Numbered from the stretch's first letter, positions 1 through 9,207 are shown. The stretch is DNA of 64,000 nt from Novosphingobium sp. B1 (GCF_900176395.1 NZ_FWXL01000001.1:124001-188000), one strand, 5' to 3'. A program made the numbers and translations. The notes: generated by a model from the sequence alone, not told the origin.

Positions 1-1
1 C

Positions 2-319
2 TGGCGCCATCTGCCGCGCTACATGTGCGCCCGCTGCGGTTCTCCCGAGTTCGCCTGGGAGCCCAGCACCGGCAGGGGCACGTTGTTCACGTGGACCGTC
101 ACGCACCAGGCCCTACACCCGGCATTTGCCCACGAAATCCCGTTCATTGCGGCTGTAGTAGAGCTGGAGGAAGGGGTGCGCATGGCGACCCGGCTGATCG
201 AATGCGCTCAGGACCGAGTCAAACTCGACATGCCGGTCGAACTGACCTTCGAGCCGCTGGGGGACGATTTTCGGCTGCCGGTGTTCCGGCCGACCGCGAG
301 TGGAGAGCACGCGCCATGA
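2..319 (+). CDS. DUF35 OB-fold / Zn-ribbon acyl-CoA associated protein (5' partial)
   Basis: The reading frame is already open at the window edge, so the N-terminus is missing. A CxxC half of a zinc ribbon (CARCG) is followed by GTLFTWTVTHQ, the usual opening of the DUF35 OB-fold. In steroid side-chain and related CoA pathways such proteins partner thiolases or MaoC-like hydratases. The stop overlaps the next start as ATGA (316-319), so it is translationally coupled to the acyl-CoA dehydrogenase. The family call is from motif memory; the specific partner is unknown. Confidence 0.8.
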   Translation, partial: WRHLPRYMCARCGSPEFAWEPSTGRGTLFTWTVTHQALHPAFAHEIPFIAAVVELEEGVRMATRLIECAQDRVKLDMPVELTFEPLGDDFRLPVFRPTASGEHAP

Positions 320-1539
320 ACCTCGAATATGGCCCCGAATACGAGCGCTTCCGCGACGAAGTGCGCGATTTTCTCGCCCGCAATGGCAAGCGTGCGCCGG
401 AATCGGCACAGCGTGCGGCGCGTCCGACGACCGACGCGGTCGCCTGGCAGAACCTGCTGCTGGAACATGGCTACACCGCGCGGACCATTCCGCGCGAATA
501 TGGCGGCTACGGCGCTGAGCCAGACATCCTTGAAGCGCGGATCATCGCCGAGGAATTTGCCCGTGCTTGCGTGCCTGGGGGGCTGTCCAACCAAGGCGTC
601 TCGATGCTGGTTCCGACCCTGCTTGAACTCGGCACCGAGGAGCAGAAGCGCCGCTGGATCGAACCCACCCTGCGCGGTGAGATCGTCTGGTGCCAGGGCT
701 ATTCGGAACCCGGCGCGGGCTCGGATCTGGCCAGTCTGCGCACTAGCGCGCGCGAGGAAAACGGCCACTTCGTGATCAATGGACAGAAGATCTGGACCAG
801 CACCGCGCGGCAGGCCGACATGATCTTCTGCCTGGTGCGGACCGAGACCGAGGCACCCAAGCACGCGGGCATTTCTTATCTGATCTTCTCGATGGACTTG
901 CCGGGGATCGAGGTTCGCCCGCTCAAGACAATGACCGGGCACGCTGAATTCAACGAGACGTTCTTCACCGACGTGCGGGTGCCGGTCGATCAGATCGTCG
1001 GCCAGCGCGGCCAGGGCTGGTTCGTCGCCAATGCGACGCTCGGCCACGAGCGCGGGATGCTTGGCGATCCTGATGCGCTGGAAAACCGCCTGTTGGCGCT
1101 GATCAGGCTGATGCAGGAGGAGCAGATCGGGTCCGCTCGCGCTATTGACAATCCCGTGCTGCGCGACCGTCTTGTCGCTCTGCAGGCGGAAGTCGCGGCG
1201 ATGAAATACAACGGGATGCGCGTGCTTTCGAACCAGCTTAAAGGTGAATCAGGGGGTATGGCAAAGCTGATTGTCAAGCTGCAGAGCTGCGAACTGGCAC
1301 ACCAGATTTCGGCCCTGGCGATCGACGCGATGGGCGAAATGGGCATCCTCTATGCCGAAAGCCCGCGTGAGCGCGAGGGTGGCGTCTGGCAATGGAACTA
1401 TATGTTCCAGTTGGGGCTGATCATCGGCGGCGGTACCGCGCAGATCCAGAAGAACATCATCGCCGAACGCGGCCTCAACATGCCGCGCGAGCCGCGTCTT
1501 GCGCTGGACGCCGCCCAGAGCCGGAAGGAAGTCGCCTGA
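316..1539 (+). CDS. Acyl-CoA dehydrogenase
   Basis: The 407-residue product has the normal length for a flavin acyl-CoA dehydrogenase, which makes an alpha,beta double bond in an acyl-CoA thioester. SEPGAGSDLASL, the substrate/FAD loop, and GQKIWTSTA are characteristic of the middle beta domain; the C-terminal helical domain carries IGGGTAQIQKNIIAERGL. The frame is open further upstream, but the ATG at 316 overlaps the preceding stop and starts the family-typical N-terminus (MNLEYGPEYERFRDEV). The next gene is a second dehydrogenase overlapping by one base, which suggests a heteromeric pair as in ChsE1/ChsE2-type enzymes (inference). Confidence 0.93.
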   Translation: MNLEYGPEYERFRDEVRDFLARNGKRAPESAQRAARPTTDAVAWQNLLLEHGYTARTIPREYGGYGAEPDILEARIIAEEFARACVPGGLSNQGVSMLVPTLLELGTEEQKRRWIEPTLRGEIVWCQGYSEPGAGSDLASLRTSAREENGHFVINGQKIWTSTARQADMIFCLVRTETEAPKHAGISYLIFSMDLPGIEVRPLKTMTGHAEFNETFFTDVRVPVDQIVGQRGQGWFVANATLGHERGMLGDPDALENRLLALIRLMQEEQIGSARAIDNPVLRDRLVALQAEVAAMKYNGMRVLSNQLKGESGGMAKLIVKLQSCELAHQISALAIDAMGEMGILYAESPREREGGVWQWNYMFQLGLIIGGGTAQIQKNIIAERGLNMPREPRLALDAAQSRKEVA

Positions 1540-2630
1540 TGGATTTCGGTCTTTCCCCGGAACAGGAAATGCTTAGGGACACGGTCGGGCGCTGCCTTGC
1601 GGAAACCTGCCCGCTCGATCATGTGCGCTCCTGCTCGGAAACAGGCAGCGCGGTCAGCGATCAGGTCATGGCTGCGCTACATGATATCGGGCTGACCGGT
1701 CTGTTGGTGCCCGAAGTGCATGGCGGGCTAGGGATGACGCTGCTCGATGCAGCGGTGGTGGCCGAGCAGCTTGGCCGGGCTGTTGCCCCTGCGCCGTTCC
1801 TGGCGCTCAGCGTGCTCGCCCCGCTGGCGCTGATGCTGGCGGGCTCGGCCGCGCAGCAGGCTGAATGGCTGCCCCGGATTGCTTCCGGCGCGGTACGCTT
1901 CGGCGTCGCGATCGCGGGCATCGTCGAGGAGCGCGACGGAGTGAGAGTCCGGGCCGACGGCGGCAGACTGACCGGCACCGCGCTGTTCGCGTTAGATTTT
2001 GCGGGGGCGGATTATTTCATTGTCGGCGATGTTTCGGGGAGGCTCCATCTGCTGGCCGCCGCATCGACCGGAGTCGAGCGGATCGCCTTGCAGACCATCG
2101 ATACGACCCGAAGCATCGGCGAGTTGCGGCTGACCGGCGCAATCGCCGAACCCCTTGCCGACGATGGCGGCCTTGCGGCGCGGCGGCTGCGCGATGCCGG
2201 GCGGGTCTTGCTCGCGGCAGACAGTCTCGGGGCGGGCGAAGCGATGATCGAGAAGGCGGTCGCCTATGCCGGAGAGCGCGAGCAGTTCGGGCGGGTCATC
2301 GGCAGCTTCCAGGCGGTCAAGCATATGTGCGCAGAAATGGCCGCTCGGCACGAACCTTGCCGGGCGCTGGTGTGGTATGCCGCGCACGCCTTCGACACCA
2401 ATCCCGAGGAGGCGGCGCTGGTGGCCTGCCACGCAAAATCGCTCACTGGCGAGGTTCACCGCTTCGTGGCGCGAACCGCGACGGAGGTGCACGGCGGGAT
2501 GGGCTTTACCGACCTGCTTGGACTGCACTTCTGGTTCAAGCGGATCGGCTTCGACCGCCAAGTTCTTGGCGGGCCGGAGCGAGTAAGGTCCGACGCAGCG
2601 CAGCTACAGGGATTGACCGCAACGACATAG
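1539..2630 (+). CDS. Acyl-CoA dehydrogenase (second subunit-like)
   Basis: The 363-residue product is a shorter acyl-CoA dehydrogenase. It starts MDFGLSPEQEMLRDTV, and its C-terminal domain has YAGEREQFGRVIGSFQAVKH and EVHGGMGFTDLLGLHFWFKR, both family signatures. The middle domain is degenerate compared with its neighbour: the SEPGAGSD-type loop is absent and replaced by less conserved sequence. That is typical of the non-FAD-binding partner in paired alpha/beta dehydrogenases (inference). The ATG at 1539 overlaps the upstream stop (TGATG). I cannot tell the substrate. Confidence 0.92.
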   Translation: MDFGLSPEQEMLRDTVGRCLAETCPLDHVRSCSETGSAVSDQVMAALHDIGLTGLLVPEVHGGLGMTLLDAAVVAEQLGRAVAPAPFLALSVLAPLALMLAGSAAQQAEWLPRIASGAVRFGVAIAGIVEERDGVRVRADGGRLTGTALFALDFAGADYFIVGDVSGRLHLLAAASTGVERIALQTIDTTRSIGELRLTGAIAEPLADDGGLAARRLRDAGRVLLAADSLGAGEAMIEKAVAYAGEREQFGRVIGSFQAVKHMCAEMAARHEPCRALVWYAAHAFDTNPEEAALVACHAKSLTGEVHRFVARTATEVHGGMGFTDLLGLHFWFKRIGFDRQVLGGPERVRSDAAQLQGLTATT

Positions 2631-2654
2631 AACGACGGGTCGGGAGAGAAGAAG

Positions 2655-4268
2655 ATGACCGATTGGAATTTCGGCGACATACTGGATGCGATCGAAGCGG
2701 CGCTTCCTCGCGATGCCCCGGCGCTGATCCACGGAGATCGGCGGATCAACTGGCCTGAAATGGCCGCGCGGTCCAACAATCTTGCCCGCGCGCTGCGTGC
2801 CAGGGGGCTTGAACCCGGGGCCAAGATTGCCTTCTACATGCGCAACCGGCCGGAATACGGCGAATCGATGGCCGCCTGTTTCAAGGCCCGGCTGACCCAC
2901 GTCAATATCAACTACCGCTACAAACCGGACGAGGTGCTTTACATCTTCGATGATTCCGATGCCGAGGCGATTGTCTACAGCAGCGAATTCCGCGATTGCA
3001 TTGTCGAATTGAAGGACCGGCTGGGGAAGGCCCGGATCTTTGTCGAAATCGGCGATCCGGCGGCGATCGCGCCGTTTGCCGAACCCTACGAGGCGTTGGC
3101 GGCGCAAGGCGACGGTTCGCCGCTGGGCATAGCCCGTTCGCCCGACGACATGCTGTTCATCTACACAGGTGGGACCACCGGCATGCCCAAGGGGGTGATG
3201 TGGCGCCACGATGACCTGCGGCGGGCGCAGCTCGATTCCGCCGGCCTGCTTGGTCCAGCGCCACACGACATGAACGAAACCGTCGCGATGATCCGTACTG
3301 ACGGACCTGGCCGGGTGTTCCTCCCCGCTTGTCCGATGATGCATGGAACAGGTCTCCTCTCTGCCCTTGGCACGCTGATGGGGGGAGGCTGCATCGTAAC
3401 GCTTGAGAACCCGTCGTTCGACGCCGACGAGTTATGGCGGGCTGTCGAGAAGCACCGGGTGCAGTCGGTCGCAATCGTCGGCGATGCTTTCGCCAAACCG
3501 CTGCTTGCTTCGCTCGACAACGCGCCGGGGCGTTACGACACCTCGAGCCTTATTTCGATCCTCTCGTCAGGGGTCATGTGGAGCCGCGAGGTCAAGGACG
3601 GGCTGATCCGGCACATTCCGCAGGTCGCGTTGATGGACGCCTTCGGCGCATCAGAGGGGCTTGGCTATGGCCTGTCGGTCACCACTGCACAAGGGTCCGT
3701 CCAGACCGCCAAGTTCGTGATCGGCGAGCATTGCGACGTGTTCGACGAAAGCGATGCAAAGGTGGAAGCCGGCAGCGGGATCCCTGGCTTCATTGCCCGC
3801 AAGGGTGCCATTCCAATGGGCTATTACAAGGATCCGGAAAAGTCTGCGAAAACGTTCCGGACGATCGGCGGCGTGCGCTACTCGATCCCCGGCGACTGGT
3901 GCCGGGTGGAGGCTGACGGCAGTCTGATACTGCTGGGCCGGGGCAGCGTCTGCATCAACACCGCCGGGGAAAAGGTCTATCCCGAAGAAGTCGAGGAAGT
4001 GCTCAAGACCCACCCATCCGTGGCTGATGCTCTCGTGGTTGGCGTGCCTGACGAGAAATGGGGCCAGGCCGTGACCGCAGTGGTCTGCATGGAGGATGGC
4101 GCCACGTTCGACCTGGAAGCACTCAAGGCCCATGTCCGCCGGCAGCTGGCCGGGTACAAGACCCCTAAGACAGTCTATCAAGCTGGTATCGCTCTGCGCG
4201 CGTCGAACGGCAAGGCTGACTACGCCGCAGTGAGAGACTTCGCGATAAGCCAGGGCGCAGCGGTGTGA
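2655..4268 (+). CDS. Acyl-CoA synthetase (AMP-dependent ligase)
   Basis: A 537-residue ANL-superfamily ligase that activates a carboxylic acid to its CoA thioester via an acyl-adenylate. The P-loop motif IYTGGTTGMPKGVMWRH lies near residues 170-186. GRGSVCINTAGEKVYPEEVEE is the C-terminal hinge and subdomain, with the conserved NGKADY-type lysine near the end (SNGKADY). It starts 24 bases after the dehydrogenase with a GGAGAGAAG ribosome site, and its stop overlaps the monooxygenase start. It probably activates the acid released by the hydrolase encoded downstream. Confidence 0.93.
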   Translation: MTDWNFGDILDAIEAALPRDAPALIHGDRRINWPEMAARSNNLARALRARGLEPGAKIAFYMRNRPEYGESMAACFKARLTHVNINYRYKPDEVLYIFDDSDAEAIVYSSEFRDCIVELKDRLGKARIFVEIGDPAAIAPFAEPYEALAAQGDGSPLGIARSPDDMLFIYTGGTTGMPKGVMWRHDDLRRAQLDSAGLLGPAPHDMNETVAMIRTDGPGRVFLPACPMMHGTGLLSALGTLMGGGCIVTLENPSFDADELWRAVEKHRVQSVAIVGDAFAKPLLASLDNAPGRYDTSSLISILSSGVMWSREVKDGLIRHIPQVALMDAFGASEGLGYGLSVTTAQGSVQTAKFVIGEHCDVFDESDAKVEAGSGIPGFIARKGAIPMGYYKDPEKSAKTFRTIGGVRYSIPGDWCRVEADGSLILLGRGSVCINTAGEKVYPEEVEEVLKTHPSVADALVVGVPDEKWGQAVTAVVCMEDGATFDLEALKAHVRRQLAGYKTPKTVYQAGIALRASNGKADYAAVRDFAISQGAAV

Positions 4269-5872
4269 GCGGCGGGTCAGTCGGTGACTGTGAGGCTCTG
4301 ATCGTCGGTGCCGGCTTCAGCGGGGTCTATCTGCTTCACCGCCTGCGCGAGGCCGGCTTCGACGCCAGGTTGATCGACGCGGCCGAAGAGCCGGGTGGCA
4401 TCTGGTACTGGAATTGCTACCCCGGCGCGCGCGTCGATTCGCAGGTTCCGCTGTACGAACTTTCGCTGCCCGAACTTTGGCGCGACTGGACATGGAGCGA
4501 ACGCTATCCCGGATGGCGCGAGCTGCGCGGCTATTTCCGCCATGTCTGTGACCGGTTTGGGCTTTGGCCCCACATGACCATGGGGACCCGCATGGCGGGC
4601 GCCGAGTGGGATGAAGGACAGCGCAAGTGGCGGGTCACGACCGGAAGCGGCGAAACGATCACTGCGCGCTTTCTGCTGCCCTGTCTCGGGTTTGCCGCAA
4701 AGGCCTATGTGCCCGAAATCGCCGGACTGGAGACCTTTGCGGGCGAATGGCACCACACGGCCCACTGGCCGCAGCAAGGGCTGTCCATGGCCGGACGTAA
4801 GGTGGCAATCGTCGGCACCGGAGCCAGCGGTGTCCAGGTGGCGCAGGAAGCCGCAGCAGAAGCGGCTCAGGTCACCTTGCTACAGCGTACGCCGATTCTC
4901 GCGCTGCCGATGCGGCAGGAATCGTTGACTGTTGAACAGCAGGAGCGGGAGAAAGCAGATTACCCGGCGATCTTTGCCGCCCGTCTCCAGACTGGCGGTG
5001 GCTTCGATACAGGCAGAATCGACGCTTCGGCGCTCGAAGTCGACGAGGAAGAACGGCACCGTCTGTTCGAGCAGCAGTGGCAGGCCGGAGGTCTGCGTTT
5101 CTGGTACGCCAATTTCGCCGATCTGCTGACCGACGAGCGTGCCAACCGTCACGCCTACGATTTTTGGCGCGACAAGACCAGGGCGCGGATCGCCAATCCA
5201 GCCTTGCACGAGATACTGGCGCCGAGTGAGCCGCCGCACCCCTTTGGAACCAAGCGCCCTTCGCTCGAGCGGAACTATTACGAGATCTTTGGCCAGGACA
5301 ATGTCACGCTGGTCGATCTCGCGCAGGCGCCGATTCAGCGGATCGTGCCCCAGGGGATCGAAACCGCCGATAGGTTGATCGAATGCGACCTGATCGTGTT
5401 CGCCACCGGCTTCGACGCCGGACGCGGCGGGCTGACGCAAATCGAGATCAGGGGGCGGGACGGTCGCAGCCTGACCACTGCCTGGCATGACGAGGTGACC
5501 GCCTATCTCGGCTATGCCGTACATGGATTTCCCAACATGGCCTATCTTTACGGACCGCTCAGTCCTTCGGGCTTTTCCAACGGCCCGACCGCGGCAGAAA
5601 TCCAGGGCGATTGGGTCCGCGACCTTCTGGTGAAGCTGCGCGAAGACAACTTCACGCGTTTCGAGGCGGACATAGCCGCGGAGCGCGAATGGACCGAGAG
5701 CGTTGCAGCGATCGGGGCCATGACGCTCTTTCCCCGGGCAAAGTCCTGGTACATGGGCGACAACATTCCGGGCAAGCCGCGCCAGTTGCTCAATTATCCC
5801 AGTGTCGTTGGCTTCGCCATGATCTGCGATGAAGTGGCGGCGGACGGATACCGCGGCATCACGCTAGCATGA
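4265..5872 (+). CDS. Flavin monooxygenase, Baeyer-Villiger type
   Basis: A 535-residue class B flavoprotein monooxygenase. An N-terminal FAD Rossmann motif (VGAGFSGVYLLHRL) is followed by GGIWYWNCYPGARVDSQ, typical of the cyclohexanone/steroid monooxygenase group. The Baeyer-Villiger fingerprint FxGxxxHxxxWP is present as FAGEWHHTAHWP, and a second NADPH-binding Rossmann follows (VGTGASGVQVAQE). It would insert oxygen next to a ketone to give an ester or lactone. GTG start with a four-base overlap (GTGA) to the ligase; the hydrolase start overlaps its stop, so all three look coupled. The substrate is not inferable. Confidence 0.92.
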   Translation: MSGGSVGDCEALIVGAGFSGVYLLHRLREAGFDARLIDAAEEPGGIWYWNCYPGARVDSQVPLYELSLPELWRDWTWSERYPGWRELRGYFRHVCDRFGLWPHMTMGTRMAGAEWDEGQRKWRVTTGSGETITARFLLPCLGFAAKAYVPEIAGLETFAGEWHHTAHWPQQGLSMAGRKVAIVGTGASGVQVAQEAAAEAAQVTLLQRTPILALPMRQESLTVEQQEREKADYPAIFAARLQTGGGFDTGRIDASALEVDEEERHRLFEQQWQAGGLRFWYANFADLLTDERANRHAYDFWRDKTRARIANPALHEILAPSEPPHPFGTKRPSLERNYYEIFGQDNVTLVDLAQAPIQRIVPQGIETADRLIECDLIVFATGFDAGRGGLTQIEIRGRDGRSLTTAWHDEVTAYLGYAVHGFPNMAYLYGPLSPSGFSNGPTAAEIQGDWVRDLLVKLREDNFTRFEADIAAEREWTESVAAIGAMTLFPRAKSWYMGDNIPGKPRQLLNYPSVVGFAMICDEVAADGYRGITLA

Positions 5873-6849
5873 ACGAGGAACCAAGACCGATGAACTTGGC
5901 CACATCCGACATTGCGCCGGAATGGGCGCCCGACCCGTCGGTCCTGCCAGCCTGGTTTATCGACGCCATGGCTGTTCCGCGCGAGGAAGGTTTCATAACC
6001 GTCGATGGCGTGCGTATGCACTACTTCCGATGGGGCAATCCGGCCGCGCCGCCGGTGCTGATGACTCATGGCTTCCTTTCGCACGCCCGCTGCTTCGCCT
6101 TTGTCGCCCCGTTTTTCGCCCACGATTACCACGTGGTCGCCTATGACCTCTCGGGCATGGGCGACAGTGACGTGCGCCCCGACTGCGACATGGCGGCGCG
6201 CGGACGCGAGATGGTCGGGTTTGCAGAAGCGTTGGGCCTTCTCGGCCATGCCCGCAAACCCATCGTGGTGACCCACAGTTTCGGCTCGGCAGTGGCGCTG
6301 GAGGCTCTCGAACTCGCCCCGGCCACTTTTGGCGGGGCGGTGATCTGCGACATGATGGTTCTGCGCCCGTCGGAACTGGAAAAGTACAGAAGCGATGGCC
6401 GTACCAGCCCTGGCTCCGGCGATCCCAACCGGCCTCATCGCCGCTATCCCGATTACCTGAACGCCCGCGCGCGGTATGTGCTGTCCCCGCCTCAGCCGGT
6501 GGCGGAACCGTTTCTGATGGATTACATGGCCTATCATGCGCTGCGCCGCGAAGGGACCAACTGGACCTGGAAGTTCTCACCGGCAGTGTTCAAGCGCGAC
6601 AATTCACAACGCTTGTGGCTTGAGATTGGCCCTCGCCTGGTCGCTGCACCCGGTCGGAAGGCGATTATCCATGGCGAAAAGAGCCAGCTATTTACGCGGG
6701 ATTCATGCCAGTACGTGCGTGAACTGGGCGGGGTGGACATCCCCATCATCGCGGTTCCCGAAGCCCGACATCATTTGATGCTCGATCAGCCCTTGGCCTT
6801 CACCGCTGCCTTGCGTGCGGTAATCGAAGGGTGGTCCAAAAGTGACTGA
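5869..6849 (+). CDS. Alpha/beta hydrolase
   Basis: An alpha/beta-fold hydrolase of about 320 residues. The oxyanion strand is LMTHGFLSHARC, and YDLSGMGDSD follows strand 4. The nucleophile elbow is THSFGSAV (Ser in the H-S-F-G context) and the likely catalytic His lies in ARHHLMLDQP near the C-terminus. Two starts are possible: ATG 5869 overlapping the monooxygenase stop, or ATG 5890, which has GAGGAACC seven to twelve bases upstream. In this operon the obvious job is opening the ester or lactone made by the monooxygenase (inference). Confidence 0.88.
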   Translation: MNEEPRPMNLATSDIAPEWAPDPSVLPAWFIDAMAVPREEGFITVDGVRMHYFRWGNPAAPPVLMTHGFLSHARCFAFVAPFFAHDYHVVAYDLSGMGDSDVRPDCDMAARGREMVGFAEALGLLGHARKPIVVTHSFGSAVALEALELAPATFGGAVICDMMVLRPSELEKYRSDGRTSPGSGDPNRPHRRYPDYLNARARYVLSPPQPVAEPFLMDYMAYHALRREGTNWTWKFSPAVFKRDNSQRLWLEIGPRLVAAPGRKAIIHGEKSQLFTRDSCQYVRELGGVDIPIIAVPEARHHLMLDQPLAFTAALRAVIEGWSKSD

Positions 6850-6962
6850 TCGAAGCTACGGCGATGGCAAGAATACCTTCGAGAAGGATGGGCCGGTCCG
6901 GGATCAACTGAATTGCGATCGCGACCAAGAGTGTTGATGAAGCTAGAGCCAGGGAGACAGAC

Positions 6963-7748
6963 ATGACCGACGCACCTCAGATCCCCGACCCGAAACCCGC
7001 AGCGACGGTGCTTCTGGTCCGCGATAAGCCCGAATTCCAGGTGCTGATGGTCAAGCGCCACCACCAGATAGATTTTGCGTCGGGCGCCCTGGTTTTCCCC
7101 GGGGGAAAGACGCATGGCGGCGACACCGACGAGCGCTGGGCCGAGCATGCAATTGGATGGGATGAACTGGATCTGGTGCAGCGAACCTTGCGGATCGGAG
7201 CGATCCGCGAGGCGTTCGAGGAAACCGGAATTCTGCTGGCACAGACCGCCCAAGGCACGCCTTTTGAGGACCCGTGTGACGCATCGGTCCGAAGCGCGGT
7301 CGATGCTGGTCATGTCGCTTTCATCGATGTCGTTCGCGAGTTGGGTGTCCACCTCAGGCTGGACGAACTGGCTATCTTCGCCCGGTGGATTACCCCGACC
7401 ATGATGCCCAAGCGGTTTGACACCTGGTTCTACGCGATGAGCGCTCCCGCGGGACAAGTGGCGGCGTGTGATGGGCGCGAGACTGTCGATGCGGAATGGA
7501 TCTCGCCGTCAGAGGCGATCCGATTGGCAGCGGTGGGCGAGAGGACCATCATTTTTCCAACCTTGATGAACCTGAAGCTGCTCGCCGAGGCAGAAAGCGC
7601 GCAGGATTGCCTTTCGCGTGCGCGGAAACGCAGGCTGGTCACGGTGCTACCCGAGGTCTCGATCGAGAATGGCGAGCGTGTCCTGGTGATACCGCCCGAC
7701 GCAGGCTATGGTCCCGTTTCGCAGCCGCTGAGGACGCTCGGTGCCTGA
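6963..7748 (+). CDS. NUDIX hydrolase with insertion in the Nudix box
   Basis: A 261-residue product. The Nudix box is split: GALVFPGGKTHGGD gives the loop glycines, and the helix REAFEETGILLA with the catalytic REXXEE glutamates follows only after about 35 extra residues. Such an insertion is seen in the NUDT19/CoA-diphosphatase-like branch, which would suit its position after a CoA operon, but I cannot prove the substrate. The ATG at 6963 follows GGGAGACAGAC. It lies 113 bases after the hydrolase and converges on the MarR gene. Confidence 0.85.
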   Translation: MTDAPQIPDPKPAATVLLVRDKPEFQVLMVKRHHQIDFASGALVFPGGKTHGGDTDERWAEHAIGWDELDLVQRTLRIGAIREAFEETGILLAQTAQGTPFEDPCDASVRSAVDAGHVAFIDVVRELGVHLRLDELAIFARWITPTMMPKRFDTWFYAMSAPAGQVAACDGRETVDAEWISPSEAIRLAAVGERTIIFPTLMNLKLLAEAESAQDCLSRARKRRLVTVLPEVSIENGERVLVIPPDAGYGPVSQPLRTLGA

Positions 7749-7798
7749 CTCAGAGTAGACCTGCGGTGTTGACCTTCGCGTTCCGTCGAGGCCCGGTT

Positions 7799-8278
7799 TC
7801 AATCTTCTAGGTTCGAAGACATGATCGCGAGCATGTCCTTGACTGTGTCCGCCTGTTCTTCGGAAATCCCGGTCAGGACCCGTTCGTAGATCCTGTCGGC
7901 TGCCGTGCGCAGCGAAGGAAGAATTTCGATCGCCTTGGGAAGCAGGTGAAGCGCCCAGATTCTTCGGTTGCCTTCGGCGGAGCGCCGCTCGACGAAGGCG
8001 GCTTTTTCCAGCTGGTCGATCACGTGCCCGACACTGGCTCGTTCCATTTCGAGGTGCTTGGCCAGTTCGGTCTGGGTGAGGCCGGGGGTCCGGTAAATAT
8101 ATCCAAGCGCGCGCCACTGGGTGCGGGACAGGCCGAATTTGACTGTACTTGCGTCGAAGAGCTTGCGCAGCTTGCGCGGCACCTCCTCGAGCAAGAAAAC
8201 GAGCTCGTCTGCCTCGGTGAGATAACCCTTGCCTGGCGCTGAATTTCCCATGGAAACGACAGCTAACGCATCTGGCAA
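7799..8278 (-). CDS. MarR-family transcriptional regulator
   Basis: A winged-helix regulator of MarR type: LSRTQWRALGYIYRTPGLTQTELAKHL covers helices 1-3, and GHVIDQLEKAAFVERR is the recognition helix and start of the wing. The long open frame begins at TTG 8278; ATG at 8251 (MGNSAPGKG, 150 residues) is the more ordinary start, and neither has a strong Shine-Dalgarno. It is divergent from the hydrolase-thioesterase-efflux operon, with a perfect inverted repeat between them, so it most likely represses that operon and itself in response to a small lipophilic ligand. Confidence 0.9.
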   Translation of the reverse strand: MPDALAVVSMGNSAPGKGYLTEADELVFLLEEVPRKLRKLFDASTVKFGLSRTQWRALGYIYRTPGLTQTELAKHLEMERASVGHVIDQLEKAAFVERRSAEGNRRIWALHLLPKAIEILPSLRTAADRIYERVLTGISEEQADTVKDMLAIMSSNLED

Positions 8279-8292
8279 TGCATGAAAAGTCT

Positions 8293-8316
8293 TTACTGTA
8301 AAAAATATTACAGTAA
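8293..8316. promoter_or_regulatory. MarR operator (9-bp inverted repeat)
   Basis: TTACTGTAA and TTACAGTAA form a perfect 9-base inverted repeat separated by six A/T bases. It lies between the divergent MarR gene and the hydrolase gene and ends ten bases before the hydrolase ATG. Size and position fit a MarR dimer site. Binding is inferred. Confidence 0.75.
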
Positions 8317-8325
8317 GAGATAATC

Positions 8326-9207
8326 ATGGTTGCTGATCTGACACTTTTTGGCCACTGTGGGCACAGAATCGCAGCCAGCGCCGAAGGTCCTGACGGGGGA
8401 ATGCCGGTCTTGCTGGCGCACGGTGGTGGCCAGACGCGATGGTCATGGAAGAGTATTGCGAATCTCCTGGCGGAACACGGGTTTCGGGTGATTGCCCTCG
8501 ACCTGCGCGGCCATGGCGATAGTGCATGGGCCACAGACGGGGCATATGCGATGGCCGACTTTGCTGGCGATTTGGCTGCCATTGCCAGCGCAATGGATCG
8601 CAAGCCTGCACTGGTTGGTGCTTCGCTGGGCGGCCTTGCGGGGATCTTGGCCGAAGGCGAACACGGCCCGAACCTATTTGCATCGCTAACTTTGGTCGAT
8701 GTTACCCCGCAATTGGATGCTGGCGGTGTCGCGCGCGTGATAGGCTTTATGGCAGCCCATGCTGGCGAGGGGTTCGCCTCACCTGACGAAGCGGCGCGCG
8801 TGATTTCCGAATATATTCCCAATCGTCCAAGCCGCCGTGCTTCACCCGGCCTGGCGCGTTACCTGCGGCAAAAGGCGGATGGTCGCTATTACTGGCACTG
8901 GGACCCTGCGTTTGTGACTGGAGTCATGCGCCAGGACGAAGATCAAAGCGAGGATCGTGGCTATGGCAAGGTAGAACTCAGCGAAGCTGCGCGAAGGCTG
9001 ACCCTTCCTGTTCATCTTGTCCGCGGTGGATCAAGCGATCTCGTCTCGCCGGAGGCCGTGGCCCATTTCCGCGAACTGGTTCCCCATGCAGAATACAGCA
9101 ATATTGCAGATGCAACGCATATGGTCGTTGGCGATCAAAACGACCTCTTTGGCGAAACAGTCGTGGATTTCCTGATCCGCACCCATGCTCGAAAGGGGGG
9201 AGAATGA
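8326..9207 (+). CDS. Alpha/beta hydrolase
   Basis: A 293-residue hydrolase. LLAHGGGQTRWSW is the oxyanion region, LDLRGHGDSAW follows strand 4, and the nucleophile elbow is VGASLGGLAG. The C-terminal His is in DATHMVVGDQND, the usual last part of the triad. It is the first gene of the MarR-controlled operon, and its stop overlaps the thioesterase start (ATGA at 9204). The family includes esterases, haloperoxidase-like enzymes and C-C hydrolases; the substrate is unknown but may be what the MarR regulator senses. Confidence 0.88.
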   Translation: MVADLTLFGHCGHRIAASAEGPDGGMPVLLAHGGGQTRWSWKSIANLLAEHGFRVIALDLRGHGDSAWATDGAYAMADFAGDLAAIASAMDRKPALVGASLGGLAGILAEGEHGPNLFASLTLVDVTPQLDAGGVARVIGFMAAHAGEGFASPDEAARVISEYIPNRPSRRASPGLARYLRQKADGRYYWHWDPAFVTGVMRQDEDQSEDRGYGKVELSEAARRLTLPVHLVRGGSSDLVSPEAVAHFRELVPHAEYSNIADATHMVVGDQNDLFGETVVDFLIRTHARKGGE

